DNA of 64,000 nucleotides. Origin: Bacteroides cellulosilyticus (GTDB taxonomy: Bacteria; Bacteroidota; Bacteroidia; Bacteroidales; Bacteroidaceae). Shown here one piece after another: positions 28,967 through 36,156 of this stretch. The stretch covers positions 5,394,501 through 5,458,500 of the forward strand of contig NZ_CP081903.1 of the NCBI RefSeq assembly GCF_020091405.1. Direction: 5' to 3'. Within the stretch, counting starts at the first letter, position 1; the number at the start of each line of letters is the position of its first letter. The notes under the pieces are model-generated. The model saw only the letters and a list, made by a program, of their open reading frames with translations, did no database searches and was not told where the DNA came from. A program made the translations under genes and the position numbers.

Positions 28967-29107
28967 GTAAGTTTTTTATAATGTCCGAAGACTTATGAAA
29001 CCTGTTCATTTGTTTATGATGGCAAAAGTAGGAGATTTGGTTAACTTATGCAAGTTTGTAACAAGATATTTCACTTGTTAATGATAACAAAAGAACATAA
29101 TAGAAAC

Positions 29108-29134
29108 AAAAATGCCCAAAACGGGCATTTTATT
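29108..29134 (-). terminator. Terminator of the ibrAB-like operon
   Basis: AAAATGCCC and GGGCATTTT pair around AAAACG, with a T-run on the minus strand. It overlaps the last codons of the ibrB-like gene. Confidence 0.75.
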
Positions 29135-29663
29135 CTTCGGGAACCGGCGTTTCAATCGGATTTGGAATACTAAAACTTTTGTCCGAGAACAAATCCGCCA
29201 AGCCGGAAATCTGCTTCAGACGAAGAAGTTCATCGCGATCCATGCCAATATTTTTCATAATCCATTGGTCGGACATACCCGCTTTATCCAGTTCGGCCAC
29301 GATGTGGCACATCAGTTCGATATTGTGCGAACCTCGTGCACGGTTATGCCGGATGGTAGATGCCATTCGATTGGATAATTCTTTATCAATCACCACTACA
29401 GGCAACAAACCGTTTTCCCGCTGATAAATTCGCTTGGAGCTTCTCAACACACTATAACGATGATACCCGTCTACCAATATATAACGGTCGGTTTCGTTAT
29501 CATAGTAACATACGCAAGGCATCGTAAAACCATCCTCCCAAATAGAAAGTTCCAGTAATTTCATCTCAGGTGGTGCCACTATGTTGGGATTATAATCATT
29601 CGCCACTATTTTCTCCACCGGCACAGCTTTTACGGCATATACCGGACTTTGATCTACACTCAT
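29130..29663 (-). CDS. ParB-fold protein, IbrB-like
   Basis: This 177-residue protein has a ParB/sulfiredoxin-like N-terminal fold: VEKIVANDYNPNIV, then LLELSIWEDGFTMPCVCYYD, YILVDGYHRYSVL (the D-G-x-H-R core of the family) and a second half with ASTIRHNRARGSHNIELMCH followed by a helix-turn-helix-like region (MSDQWIMKNIGMDRDELLRL). This matches IbrB, the partner of IbrA. It overlaps the ibrA-like gene by 4 bp (ATGA), implying coupled translation. In E. coli ibrA/ibrB were described as activators of prophage-borne immunoglobulin-binding genes; the biochemical activity is not established to my knowledge. Confidence 0.82.
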   Translation of the reverse strand: MSVDQSPVYAVKAVPVEKIVANDYNPNIVAPPEMKLLELSIWEDGFTMPCVCYYDNETDRYILVDGYHRYSVLRSSKRIYQRENGLLPVVVIDKELSNRMASTIRHNRARGSHNIELMCHIVAELDKAGMSDQWIMKNIGMDRDELLRLKQISGLADLFSDKSFSIPNPIETPVPEE

Positions 29664-30952
29664 AACATCATATTTTTGAATTGTTCCATTATTTTATCTC
29701 GCTTGTATGCTTCCTCCTTATTTAAGGCAAAACCCATATATTTGCAGGCATGATCATTCTTCAGAATACATACACACATTCTCTTATACGTGGGGATCTC
29801 ACGAAACTCAGAAATGTCTATATCATCCAGATAGTCCATTTTAACAGGCTTCTTATGCGTCTTATAATTGGTCGTATTCACCACTTCCAATGACACGCCG
29901 GCTTTTCTTAGTTTCTCAATGGTCTCCTCAGCAAGACACCCGCCTTTCGTACGCCAGAACTCAATACTGACGGTCAGTTTCTTCAAATAATTGCGCCGGG
30001 TAGTTTCGGGTAAGGTAGAGAGCAGAAATTGCATGAATTCTTTCCAGGTATACCCCTTCGGCAGACGGACGGTTTGCCAGCCCATAGCATGTGTTCCACC
30101 ATAAATTCCGGTAAAGTTCACCCCATTAACACGGCCTACCATCTTGCCCCATGTACTGGGATCAATCACTTTATAAAGGCGAAGACTTTCCTGAGCTTCA
30201 CAAAGGAAGGGGCTTGCTACACGCTGGCGCTCAATGTTTACACCGGCTTTATAATATAAATCATATAAATGATTATAGTCCCAGCCAAACCTTCCATTGG
30301 CTACCCAGATATCTGTCGTTTTCCAGTCGAAAACAGGATAAGCATTGAAGATATCATTTCCGATTTTAGAAGTCCACCGGTAATTATGATACATCTGATA
30401 TTTCCGGGCAAGGTGAATACTGCGCCAGCGATTGAAACTTTCCTGCGTACGAATACCTATGAGAAAGCAGGATCGTATCGCATCTTTTCTTGTATGCAAC
30501 CATTTGGCAAAATGCATCTGAAACTCGTAGTCCCACATTGCATCCGTATAAAAAGGGAAGTCCTCTACAGTCATACTGCCTTCCGGCATTTTCCGTACCC
30601 ATATATCACGCTGCTCCGGGTCCCAAGGACGCCAATAATTCTGATACATAGATGTACAGGTGGTTACCTTGAAAGGTACGCACACGCGATATACATCCAA
30701 AATATCCTTATTGGCTTCCAGAATACGGTCCACGTAATCGATAGTCATGCTATACTGGATTTCATAATCCATGTGGTAAACACAAAGTTTACGCTTCAGA
30801 TTATTGCGACGGATGTAATCAATACATAAATTCAATAACACACCACTATCTTTCCCTCCCGAAAAGGATACACAGATATTATCAAATTCTTTAAATATAA
30901 TGTGCAACCGTTCTTGTGCTAATTCATATACATTCTTCTGAGCCTCCCCCAT
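29660..30952 (-). CDS. PAPS-reductase-fold protein, IbrA-like (DUF3440)
   Basis: This 430-residue protein has an N-terminal adenine nucleotide alpha-hydrolase domain with the PP-loop SFSGGKDSGVLLNL (residues about 29-42), as in PAPS reductase, ATP sulfurylase and DndC. The long middle and C-terminal part (FLIGIRTQESFNRWR, YPVFDWKTTDIWVANGRFGW, RVASPFLCEAQESLRLYKVI) is the DUF3440/IbrA type. The reductase cysteine motif of true PAPS reductases is not seen, so sulfate reduction is unlikely. ATP-dependent activation of an unknown substrate is more plausible. It is coupled to the ParB-like gene by a 4-bp overlap and follows a GNAT gene by 1 bp. Confidence 0.85.
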   Translation of the reverse strand: MGEAQKNVYELAQERLHIIFKEFDNICVSFSGGKDSGVLLNLCIDYIRRNNLKRKLCVYHMDYEIQYSMTIDYVDRILEANKDILDVYRVCVPFKVTTCTSMYQNYWRPWDPEQRDIWVRKMPEGSMTVEDFPFYTDAMWDYEFQMHFAKWLHTRKDAIRSCFLIGIRTQESFNRWRSIHLARKYQMYHNYRWTSKIGNDIFNAYPVFDWKTTDIWVANGRFGWDYNHLYDLYYKAGVNIERQRVASPFLCEAQESLRLYKVIDPSTWGKMVGRVNGVNFTGIYGGTHAMGWQTVRLPKGYTWKEFMQFLLSTLPETTRRNYLKKLTVSIEFWRTKGGCLAEETIEKLRKAGVSLEVVNTTNYKTHKKPVKMDYLDDIDISEFREIPTYKRMCVCILKNDHACKYMGFALNKEEAYKRDKIMEQFKNMML

Positions 30953-30953
30953 T

Positions 30954-31349
30954 CTATTTCTCCTTATTCATTTTTACATAGCGTTTCCATTCTTTCTCCA
31001 CAGAAAAGCCTAATTCCTGGAATACTTTTTGATGCTCAATAAATGTAACTGAGCTCAACTGCTTATCTTCATCTGTGCTGTCTATAACTTTCTCCAAAAG
31101 AGCTTTTAATACTTCTGCATTATTCTCCTTTATATAATAGTTATTAATAATTGCTTCCGATTTCTTATGTTCCAGCGGTATAAAGCCAACTATTTCTTTT
31201 CCTTCCATCGCAACAAACCATATAAAGTTTTCCGAAGTGCGAAAAGGATAATTATAGTTCTGTTTTAATACTACAGGATTCATAACCAATGGAGCGACCA
31301 GTTGATACAACCGTTTCTCCGTGCCTTTTAATTCAACTATTTGTGTCAT
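30954..31349 (-). CDS. GNAT-like acetyltransferase, first gene of the ibrAB-like operon
   Basis: This 131-residue protein reads like a compact acetyltransferase: IWFVAMEGKEIVGFIPLEHK resembles the central GNAT strands, YYIKENNAEVLKALLEKVID the region of motif A, and HQKVFQELGFSVEKEWKRYV the motif B end (the ELGF pattern is typical). The usual Q/RxxGxG/A acetyl-CoA loop is not obvious, so binding may be altered. Its stop is 1 bp before the ibrA-like start, so the three genes form a tight operon. I do not know a function for the trio. Confidence 0.7.
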   Translation of the reverse strand: MTQIVELKGTEKRLYQLVAPLVMNPVVLKQNYNYPFRTSENFIWFVAMEGKEIVGFIPLEHKKSEAIINNYYIKENNAEVLKALLEKVIDSTDEDKQLSSVTFIEHQKVFQELGFSVEKEWKRYVKMNKEK

Positions 31350-31478
31350 TATCGATTTGTTATTTATTATGGTTTGAGTTTACATTCCCACATAAAATAG
31401 TGCAGACAAAATTAAATAAAAAAAGAATAGAGACAATAAAGAATGGAGAAAATTAATAAAATTATATTTATTAAACAT

Positions 31479-31616
31479 ATGAATCTTAAACTACAGTATA
31501 TTTCTCTAAAATTGCTTATTGAGTTAGCCGGGCAAGATCGTCGCCACAACCTAACGCATTGTCCGGCGATACCGTGGTTCACATCTGTGCCGCTTCGCTC
31601 CGTATCAATTATATGA
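31479..31616 (+). other. GC-rich island with a 45-codon open frame, unassigned
   Basis: In an otherwise AT-rich 1.2-kb gap, positions about 31525-31605 are markedly GC-richer. They contain an imperfect 9-bp inverted repeat, GCCGGGCAA and TTGTCCGGC. An ATG at 31479 opens a frame of 45 codons that runs through it and stops at 31616. I recognise neither the peptide nor the DNA. It may be a relic of a mobile element. The rest of the gap from 31350 to 31812 shows nothing else. Confidence 0.35.
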
Positions 31617-31812
31617 AAATAGAAAATTTCATTTTCAACCGATTACCGAAAAGAGTAAATAGAAGTAATGTATTTTCATAATATTAGCATAGAAATATTC
31701 AGCTCTGTTTTTGACATAAAACCATTTATTGACAAATCCTGAATGAAAGGATTAAGGCAAGCATTATCTACTTATATTCAACATGTTAAGCAAGAGAAAA
31801 AACATCATTTTA

Positions 31813-32151
31813 GGTTCATTTTGGGGTCAGGGTCACTTATACACGCATTTGGAGGCAAAAAACAGAAAAAGGAAGTATAGATATGTTTATATTTAAGATA
31901 AAAAGAGAACAAGCTCAATTTACGACAAAAAATTCCGCATAGACGGTATATGTATACATATTTCACAATCTAAGTATCTACTCTTACAGTGCAGAAAAGA
32001 AAGAATTGAAGAACATGCGAAAATACATAAAAAGTATAAACACAAAATACAAATAAAAAATAATACACTATTAATCAACAAGTTGCCAATAGATTCAAGC
32101 CACACACTCTCCCAAATGCGTGTATAGGTGACCCTGACCCCAAAATGAACC
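31813..32151. mobile_element. MITE-like element with 40-bp terminal inverted repeats
   Basis: Positions 31813-31852 and 32112-32151 are reverse complements over 40 bp with a single mismatch. They begin GGTTCATTTTGGGGTCAGGG outermost and end ACACGCATTTGG inside. The 259-bp interior is AT-rich and lacks a credible gene. The GGGGTCAGGGTCA word resembles ends I associate with REP/RAYT-type (IS200-like) mobile sequences, but this is from memory. No clear target duplication is visible at the borders. The size and structure fit a non-autonomous transposable element. Confidence 0.8.
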
Positions 32152-32230
32152 CTATTTGCTTGCCAGAACCTTGCCGATCAGGATTGATTTAGTAAATATA
32201 TTTCCAATATTATACCAATAGTATTTTAAG

Positions 32231-32303
32231 AAGCAATGTTTTGTCCTGAAAGAAGCAATGTTCTATTCAAAAGCATTGCTTTATATGCGACATAACATTG
32301 CTT
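32231..32303. repeat. Clustered direct and inverted 10-bp words upstream of the fimbrial operon
   Basis: AAGCAATGTT occurs at 32231 and 32253, and its near complement (AGCATTGCTT, AACATTGCTT) at 32272 and 32294. The second pair is followed by TATAT. The block can fold as a hairpin. The remaining sequence to 32595 holds no recognised gene and no consensus promoter that I can defend. Confidence 0.7.
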
Positions 32304-32398
32304 TATATTCTATTTTATGAAATTAAATTTAGAGCCTATTTCTCAAACAGCCCAGTTACGCAATGCAATATCCTATAACGGAGCTCACTCTCTCCAAT

Positions 32399-32432
32399 AA
32401 GGTTAACAGAAGTTGTAATCGATACAATTTTG
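32399..32432 (+). promoter_or_regulatory. Leader-like motif and palindrome upstream of the fimbrial operon
   Basis: AAGGTTAACAGAAGTTG (32399-32415) matches 15 of 17 positions of the alpha-galactosidase leader at 16560-16576. As there, it runs into a short palindrome, here TTGTA-ATCGA-TACAA (32413-32427), followed by TTTT. It may be a degenerate copy of the same leader or an operator. Confidence 0.4.
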
Positions 32433-32595
32433 GATAAAATTCATAAAAATAACCTTGTTTTGATTATTTCCTGTAGAAAATACTACCTGCACTCAAAACT
32501 TTCCTATGCAACTGTTGTTGTAATAATCCCAACAGGACGTACGCAACCAAAAATAGTATTGGGAAATTTTATAAACAATTATTTTTTTATAGGAC

Positions 32596-33798
32596 ATGAA
32601 AATTAAACAGTTATTATTAGCAGGAGTCGTAAGTATAGCATTATTCTCTTGCAGTGACAAAGACGATGTTTCTGTTTCACAGGACGAAATAAAATCCATT
32701 TCAGTATCATTAGGAGGGATCAAGACAAGAGCTTCTTCTCCAACAGATATCATCACATCGGATATTAAGAATGTGAACAGTGTATTAATCAATCTGACTG
32801 ACGTAAATGGAAAAATCATAACTTCCAAAGCCGTCACTAAAGATGAAGTGCTTAACTCCGACTGGAATAAATTGACCGATCCGGCAAAAGGATTGAAGTT
32901 CATAAACATTCCCCAGTCCGTTTCAAAAGTGTATATTTATGGAAATCCCGGAGATGCCGTAACTAACAATGTAATTAATACCAAGTTAGCCAATCAACAA
33001 GGTAGCGAAGTGCTTTACTATGGTATGGACGATGATCTGAAACCTATCGTTAATGAACCGATAGATCCGACTCCGACAGCAGGTAAGACTTATACGGCAC
33101 AAGTGACCATAGCCCCTATTGTAGCCCGACTGCAAATTACCAAGATTTCATTCAAGAATTCAGGCAACTTCGATTTTACCCGAACCATTGACGGAACAGA
33201 CAAGAAAGCAACGGTTAGCTGGACAGGATTCTCAGGAAATGTAAAAGGCTTCTATATGAATAACTTCTATAACACCTATAAGAATCCGGGAACAATGGAC
33301 AACCTGCTTCTGAACTCAACTTTCGAAGGGCATATCCATGATGGTATGTGGACTTTTGACACTACCCCGATAATAGACGCAGCTCCGTTTGCCAGCTACA
33401 TTATATATAATGAAGATGGGACCTACGGTAACCTGCCACTGGATTTAGCCGGCAAATGTTATGCTTTCAATTTCTTCCCGGGCACAGCCATACCGCAATT
33501 GCATTTAGATCTTTCTGATTTGAACATTACCGGTTTGCAGTCAACCAATACGGAAGTATTTAACCCGGACTTAGCAAATGGCGCACGTTTTGCCAACCTG
33601 GTGAAGTATTATAAAGAAGTAAATACTGAACTGACAGCAGCCGACTTCAAACCCGGTACCCTTTATAATATGGAGATAGAGTTAGTTCCGATGCTCGACA
33701 ATGACTTAGGAAATGTACAATACAACGTACTGGTACACGTCACAGTCGCTCCGTGGAATGAAGAAACAATCACTCCGGGATTTGATCTGGAACAATAA
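32596..33798 (+). CDS. FimA/Mfa1-type fimbrillin, major subunit candidate
   Basis: This 400-residue lipoprotein precursor begins MKIKQLLLAGVVSIALFSCS with a lipobox cysteine at residue 19. A GGIKTRASSPTD segment follows at about residues 46-57. In type V pili an Arg-specific protease cuts after such an arginine, freeing the groove for donor-strand exchange. The rest is beta-rich with the fimbrillin middle segment TAQVTIAPIVARLQITKISF and a C-terminal VLVHVTVAPWNEETITPG. As first gene of the seven-gene operon it is the likely shaft or major subunit. Confidence 0.85.
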   Translation: MKIKQLLLAGVVSIALFSCSDKDDVSVSQDEIKSISVSLGGIKTRASSPTDIITSDIKNVNSVLINLTDVNGKIITSKAVTKDEVLNSDWNKLTDPAKGLKFINIPQSVSKVYIYGNPGDAVTNNVINTKLANQQGSEVLYYGMDDDLKPIVNEPIDPTPTAGKTYTAQVTIAPIVARLQITKISFKNSGNFDFTRTIDGTDKKATVSWTGFSGNVKGFYMNNFYNTYKNPGTMDNLLLNSTFEGHIHDGMWTFDTTPIIDAAPFASYIIYNEDGTYGNLPLDLAGKCYAFNFFPGTAIPQLHLDLSDLNITGLQSTNTEVFNPDLANGARFANLVKYYKEVNTELTAADFKPGTLYNMEIELVPMLDNDLGNVQYNVLVHVTVAPWNEETITPGFDLEQ

Positions 33799-33824
33799 GT
33801 TTCAGACTCAACAAACCCTGAAAT

Positions 33825-34697
33825 ATGAAAAAGGCAATAATTCTATACATCCTGCTACTGGTAACAGTGACAGGGTGTATAAAAGAAAACCTTGACGATT
33901 GTGAGACAACTTTGTACTTCAGCTACCTGGGTGACGGAACAAAGGAAATCTTTCCTCAGAAAATAGAAAAGGTAGATATGTATATATACAATCAGAACAA
34001 TGTATTTGTACAGAAAACAGTTCTCAACCGGAAAGAACTCAACCGCCAACGCGGCACTACCTTGAATTTGCCAAGCGGTCAATATCACATTATATGCTGG
34101 GGAAACTCCCTCAACGACACACGGATAAACGAAGGTTCATCCTTGCAAAACAACCTTGTCGGAGCCCCGCATTATTTTACGAAAGAGTTGATATCGACCA
34201 ATGACAGTCTGTATTTTGGAGAAAGAGAGATTACAATTGTCAATGAAAGCTATAAGGTTGACACCGTTTATTTCAGCAGTGCGCATATAAAAATGCAAAT
34301 AGAGCTGGAAGGACTGGATGTTGGCAGTACACGTGCAGCCACTTCCCCCGTCAGTATAGAAATGGGGAAATTAAGTTCAACAGTGGACTTCACCAAAACG
34401 TTTTCAAACGAACGCGTCTCTTATTTCCCGTTGGTAACTTTTGACTCCAACGCACAAAAGTTTGGTTCAAAATTCAACGTGTTACGATTTAATGATGATA
34501 ATGAAGTATATCTGCGATTGCGCGACCTTCAGAGCAATGAAGAATTATACACCATGCAATTAAAGGACTTCATGAAAGATAATAATATTACTGTAAATGG
34601 CATCAATGAAGTTACGGTAGGCATCCGCATCTATTTCAATGGAACCGCCATCACAGTAAAACCCTGGGACGAGGAAGTGATCAGACCGGGGATATAA
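33825..34697 (+). CDS. FimB/Mfa2 family fimbrial anchor subunit
   Basis: This 290-residue lipoprotein (MKKAIILYILLLVTVTGCIK; lipobox Cys18) has the FimB/Mfa2 pattern ENLDDCETTLYFSYLG, VDMYIYNQNNVFVQKTVLNR and YHIICWGNSLN. In Porphyromonas this family anchors the fimbria to the outer membrane and limits its length. It is normally not protease-processed near the N-terminus, and no early Arg-Ala site is seen here. The C-terminus VGIRIYFNGTAITVKPWDEE matches the family. It lies 26 bp after the major subunit. Confidence 0.88.
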   Translation: MKKAIILYILLLVTVTGCIKENLDDCETTLYFSYLGDGTKEIFPQKIEKVDMYIYNQNNVFVQKTVLNRKELNRQRGTTLNLPSGQYHIICWGNSLNDTRINEGSSLQNNLVGAPHYFTKELISTNDSLYFGEREITIVNESYKVDTVYFSSAHIKMQIELEGLDVGSTRAATSPVSIEMGKLSSTVDFTKTFSNERVSYFPLVTFDSNAQKFGSKFNVLRFNDDNEVYLRLRDLQSNEELYTMQLKDFMKDNNITVNGINEVTVGIRIYFNGTAITVKPWDEEVIRPGI

Positions 34698-34705
34698 CCC
34701 CCACA

Positions 34706-36148
34706 ATGTATATGAAGCTAAAATTAAAATACCGGTTCTGTTTGCAGTTGTTTGCCATGGCACTGCTGCTGTACTCTTGCAGTGAAAACGAGACGCCGAT
34801 ATCCGATACAACTGATAATCAGGCCCGGCTAAACTTTCTGATCAAAACGGCTCCTACAAACAAAGCTTTGATTCATGGAGACGATGGCAGCTTTTCCAGT
34901 CTGGCACTCTATATTTTCAATAAAGCAGACCAGCACTGTGAATATTCGGAACTGATTCCGGAATTCACCCCGCAGAGACTGGAAGAGTTTTCACGTTCTG
35001 TCAATGTGTCGCCACAGACAAAAATAATTTATGCGATTGCTAATTATAACGATCCCGATAAGACCTTTTCTGTTCCGGTGTCCCCAGACCTTACATTGCA
35101 GCAATTGGAAAGCCTGACAGTATCCGACAACGCTTTTACCGACGGCAATATCCTGATGGTTGGAAAAAAAGAAGTTGCAATCAATAGTGAATATGTAGTG
35201 GCGGAAGTTCCTATGGAACGCCTGGTAGCACGACTGGACATTTATATGTTCAAGAATCAGGGATTAGAGAGTTCGAGTGTAGTTGTCAACTCCATAGAAT
35301 TTATCAATCAGATACTTAATACGAATAGTAGCCTGGAGGTAACATCGATGCCGACACCCATTAGCAAGAAGAACGTTTCGAATATATTCCTTGGAGGAAC
35401 AACTCTGCAACTTATGCCATCTGATTTATCAGAAATAGTACCGGAGAATGCACATGCTTCATTCTATACATATCGGAATATAGTTCCTGACGCTACACCG
35501 GACGCTAACACTCCCTATATCCGTATAAAGGCACTGTTCAACGGAACCAGTTATACGTACAGGGGATATCTTACCGACCAGGGGCAGACAACCCATAAGT
35601 ACAGTCTGCTGCATAATACAGTTTACCGCGTCATGGTTATGCTCGACCATCCGGACAACCAGTTAATAATAAAAACGACTCCCTATCCATGGGAGCTTAC
35701 CTCGTCTGAAATCGGACAAGATATCACGGAGGACGACTATCAGCTTCAACCGTACAATGGAGATGACACCGGTGCCACTACAGGCATCGTGCAATTTCCA
35801 TACATAGCGAACGGAGGAACTCATAACGAGACTTCCTATGCCAACTACAGTTTTAGTCTGACAGCCCCTGCCGGTGCCATCTGGACCGCTACTCTGACCA
35901 ATGGACTTGACTTTACGTTCGGCACGAACGATGGTCTCAACGTTTCCAAAGGGATAGCCCGTGATGAAGCATATACGATAAAGGTGGGAGCCACCAAACG
36001 CTGGAGTGGGAATCCTAAGAGCACTTACTTCTACATAACCGCAGGAGGCGTGAAACTCAAGATCAATCCGAAGCAAAGCAATGGCAACCGCCAGTTTCCG
36101 GGCGACAATGACACGGATATTTTAATCCGCCAAACCGAATATAAATAA
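34706..36148 (+). CDS. Mfa-like fimbrial subunit with extra C-terminal domain
   Basis: This 480-residue lipoprotein precursor (start 34706, or ATG 34712; lipobox in ALLLYSCSEN) has a fimbrillin-type first half: LNFLIKTAPTNKALIHG, LALYIFNKADQHCEY, VPMERLVARLDIYMFKN and VMLDHPDNQLIIKTTPYPWE. The last 120 or so residues form another beta domain with ATLTNGLDFTFGTNDG and YFYITAGGVKLKINP, resembling domains of DUF4906 or Bacteroides surface adhesins. It is probably an accessory or adaptor subunit. It follows the anchor gene after 8 bp. Confidence 0.72.
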   Translation: MYMKLKLKYRFCLQLFAMALLLYSCSENETPISDTTDNQARLNFLIKTAPTNKALIHGDDGSFSSLALYIFNKADQHCEYSELIPEFTPQRLEEFSRSVNVSPQTKIIYAIANYNDPDKTFSVPVSPDLTLQQLESLTVSDNAFTDGNILMVGKKEVAINSEYVVAEVPMERLVARLDIYMFKNQGLESSSVVVNSIEFINQILNTNSSLEVTSMPTPISKKNVSNIFLGGTTLQLMPSDLSEIVPENAHASFYTYRNIVPDATPDANTPYIRIKALFNGTSYTYRGYLTDQGQTTHKYSLLHNTVYRVMVMLDHPDNQLIIKTTPYPWELTSSEIGQDITEDDYQLQPYNGDDTGATTGIVQFPYIANGGTHNETSYANYSFSLTAPAGAIWTATLTNGLDFTFGTNDGLNVSKGIARDEAYTIKVGATKRWSGNPKSTYFYITAGGVKLKINPKQSNGNRQFPGDNDTDILIRQTEYK

Positions 36149-36156
36149 GATGAATT

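Noticed and set aside
29660..30952. True PAPS reductase of sulfate assimilation
   Set aside because: The PP-loop fits, but the catalytic cysteine motif and neighbouring sulfate genes are absent, and the C-terminal domain is IbrA-like.
31920..32105. 61-codon hydrophobic frame inside the MITE-like element
   Set aside because: The region is AT-rich; the apparent transmembrane character follows from composition, and there is no ribosome site or known match.
31813..32151. CRISPR array
   Set aside because: The repeats are one inverted pair, not regularly spaced direct repeats; no cas genes are present anywhere in the window.
32160..32595. Invertible (phase-variable) promoter upstream of the fimbrial operon
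   Set aside because: The inverted words are only 10 bp, are closely spaced and enclose no recognisable promoter; no recombinase gene is near.
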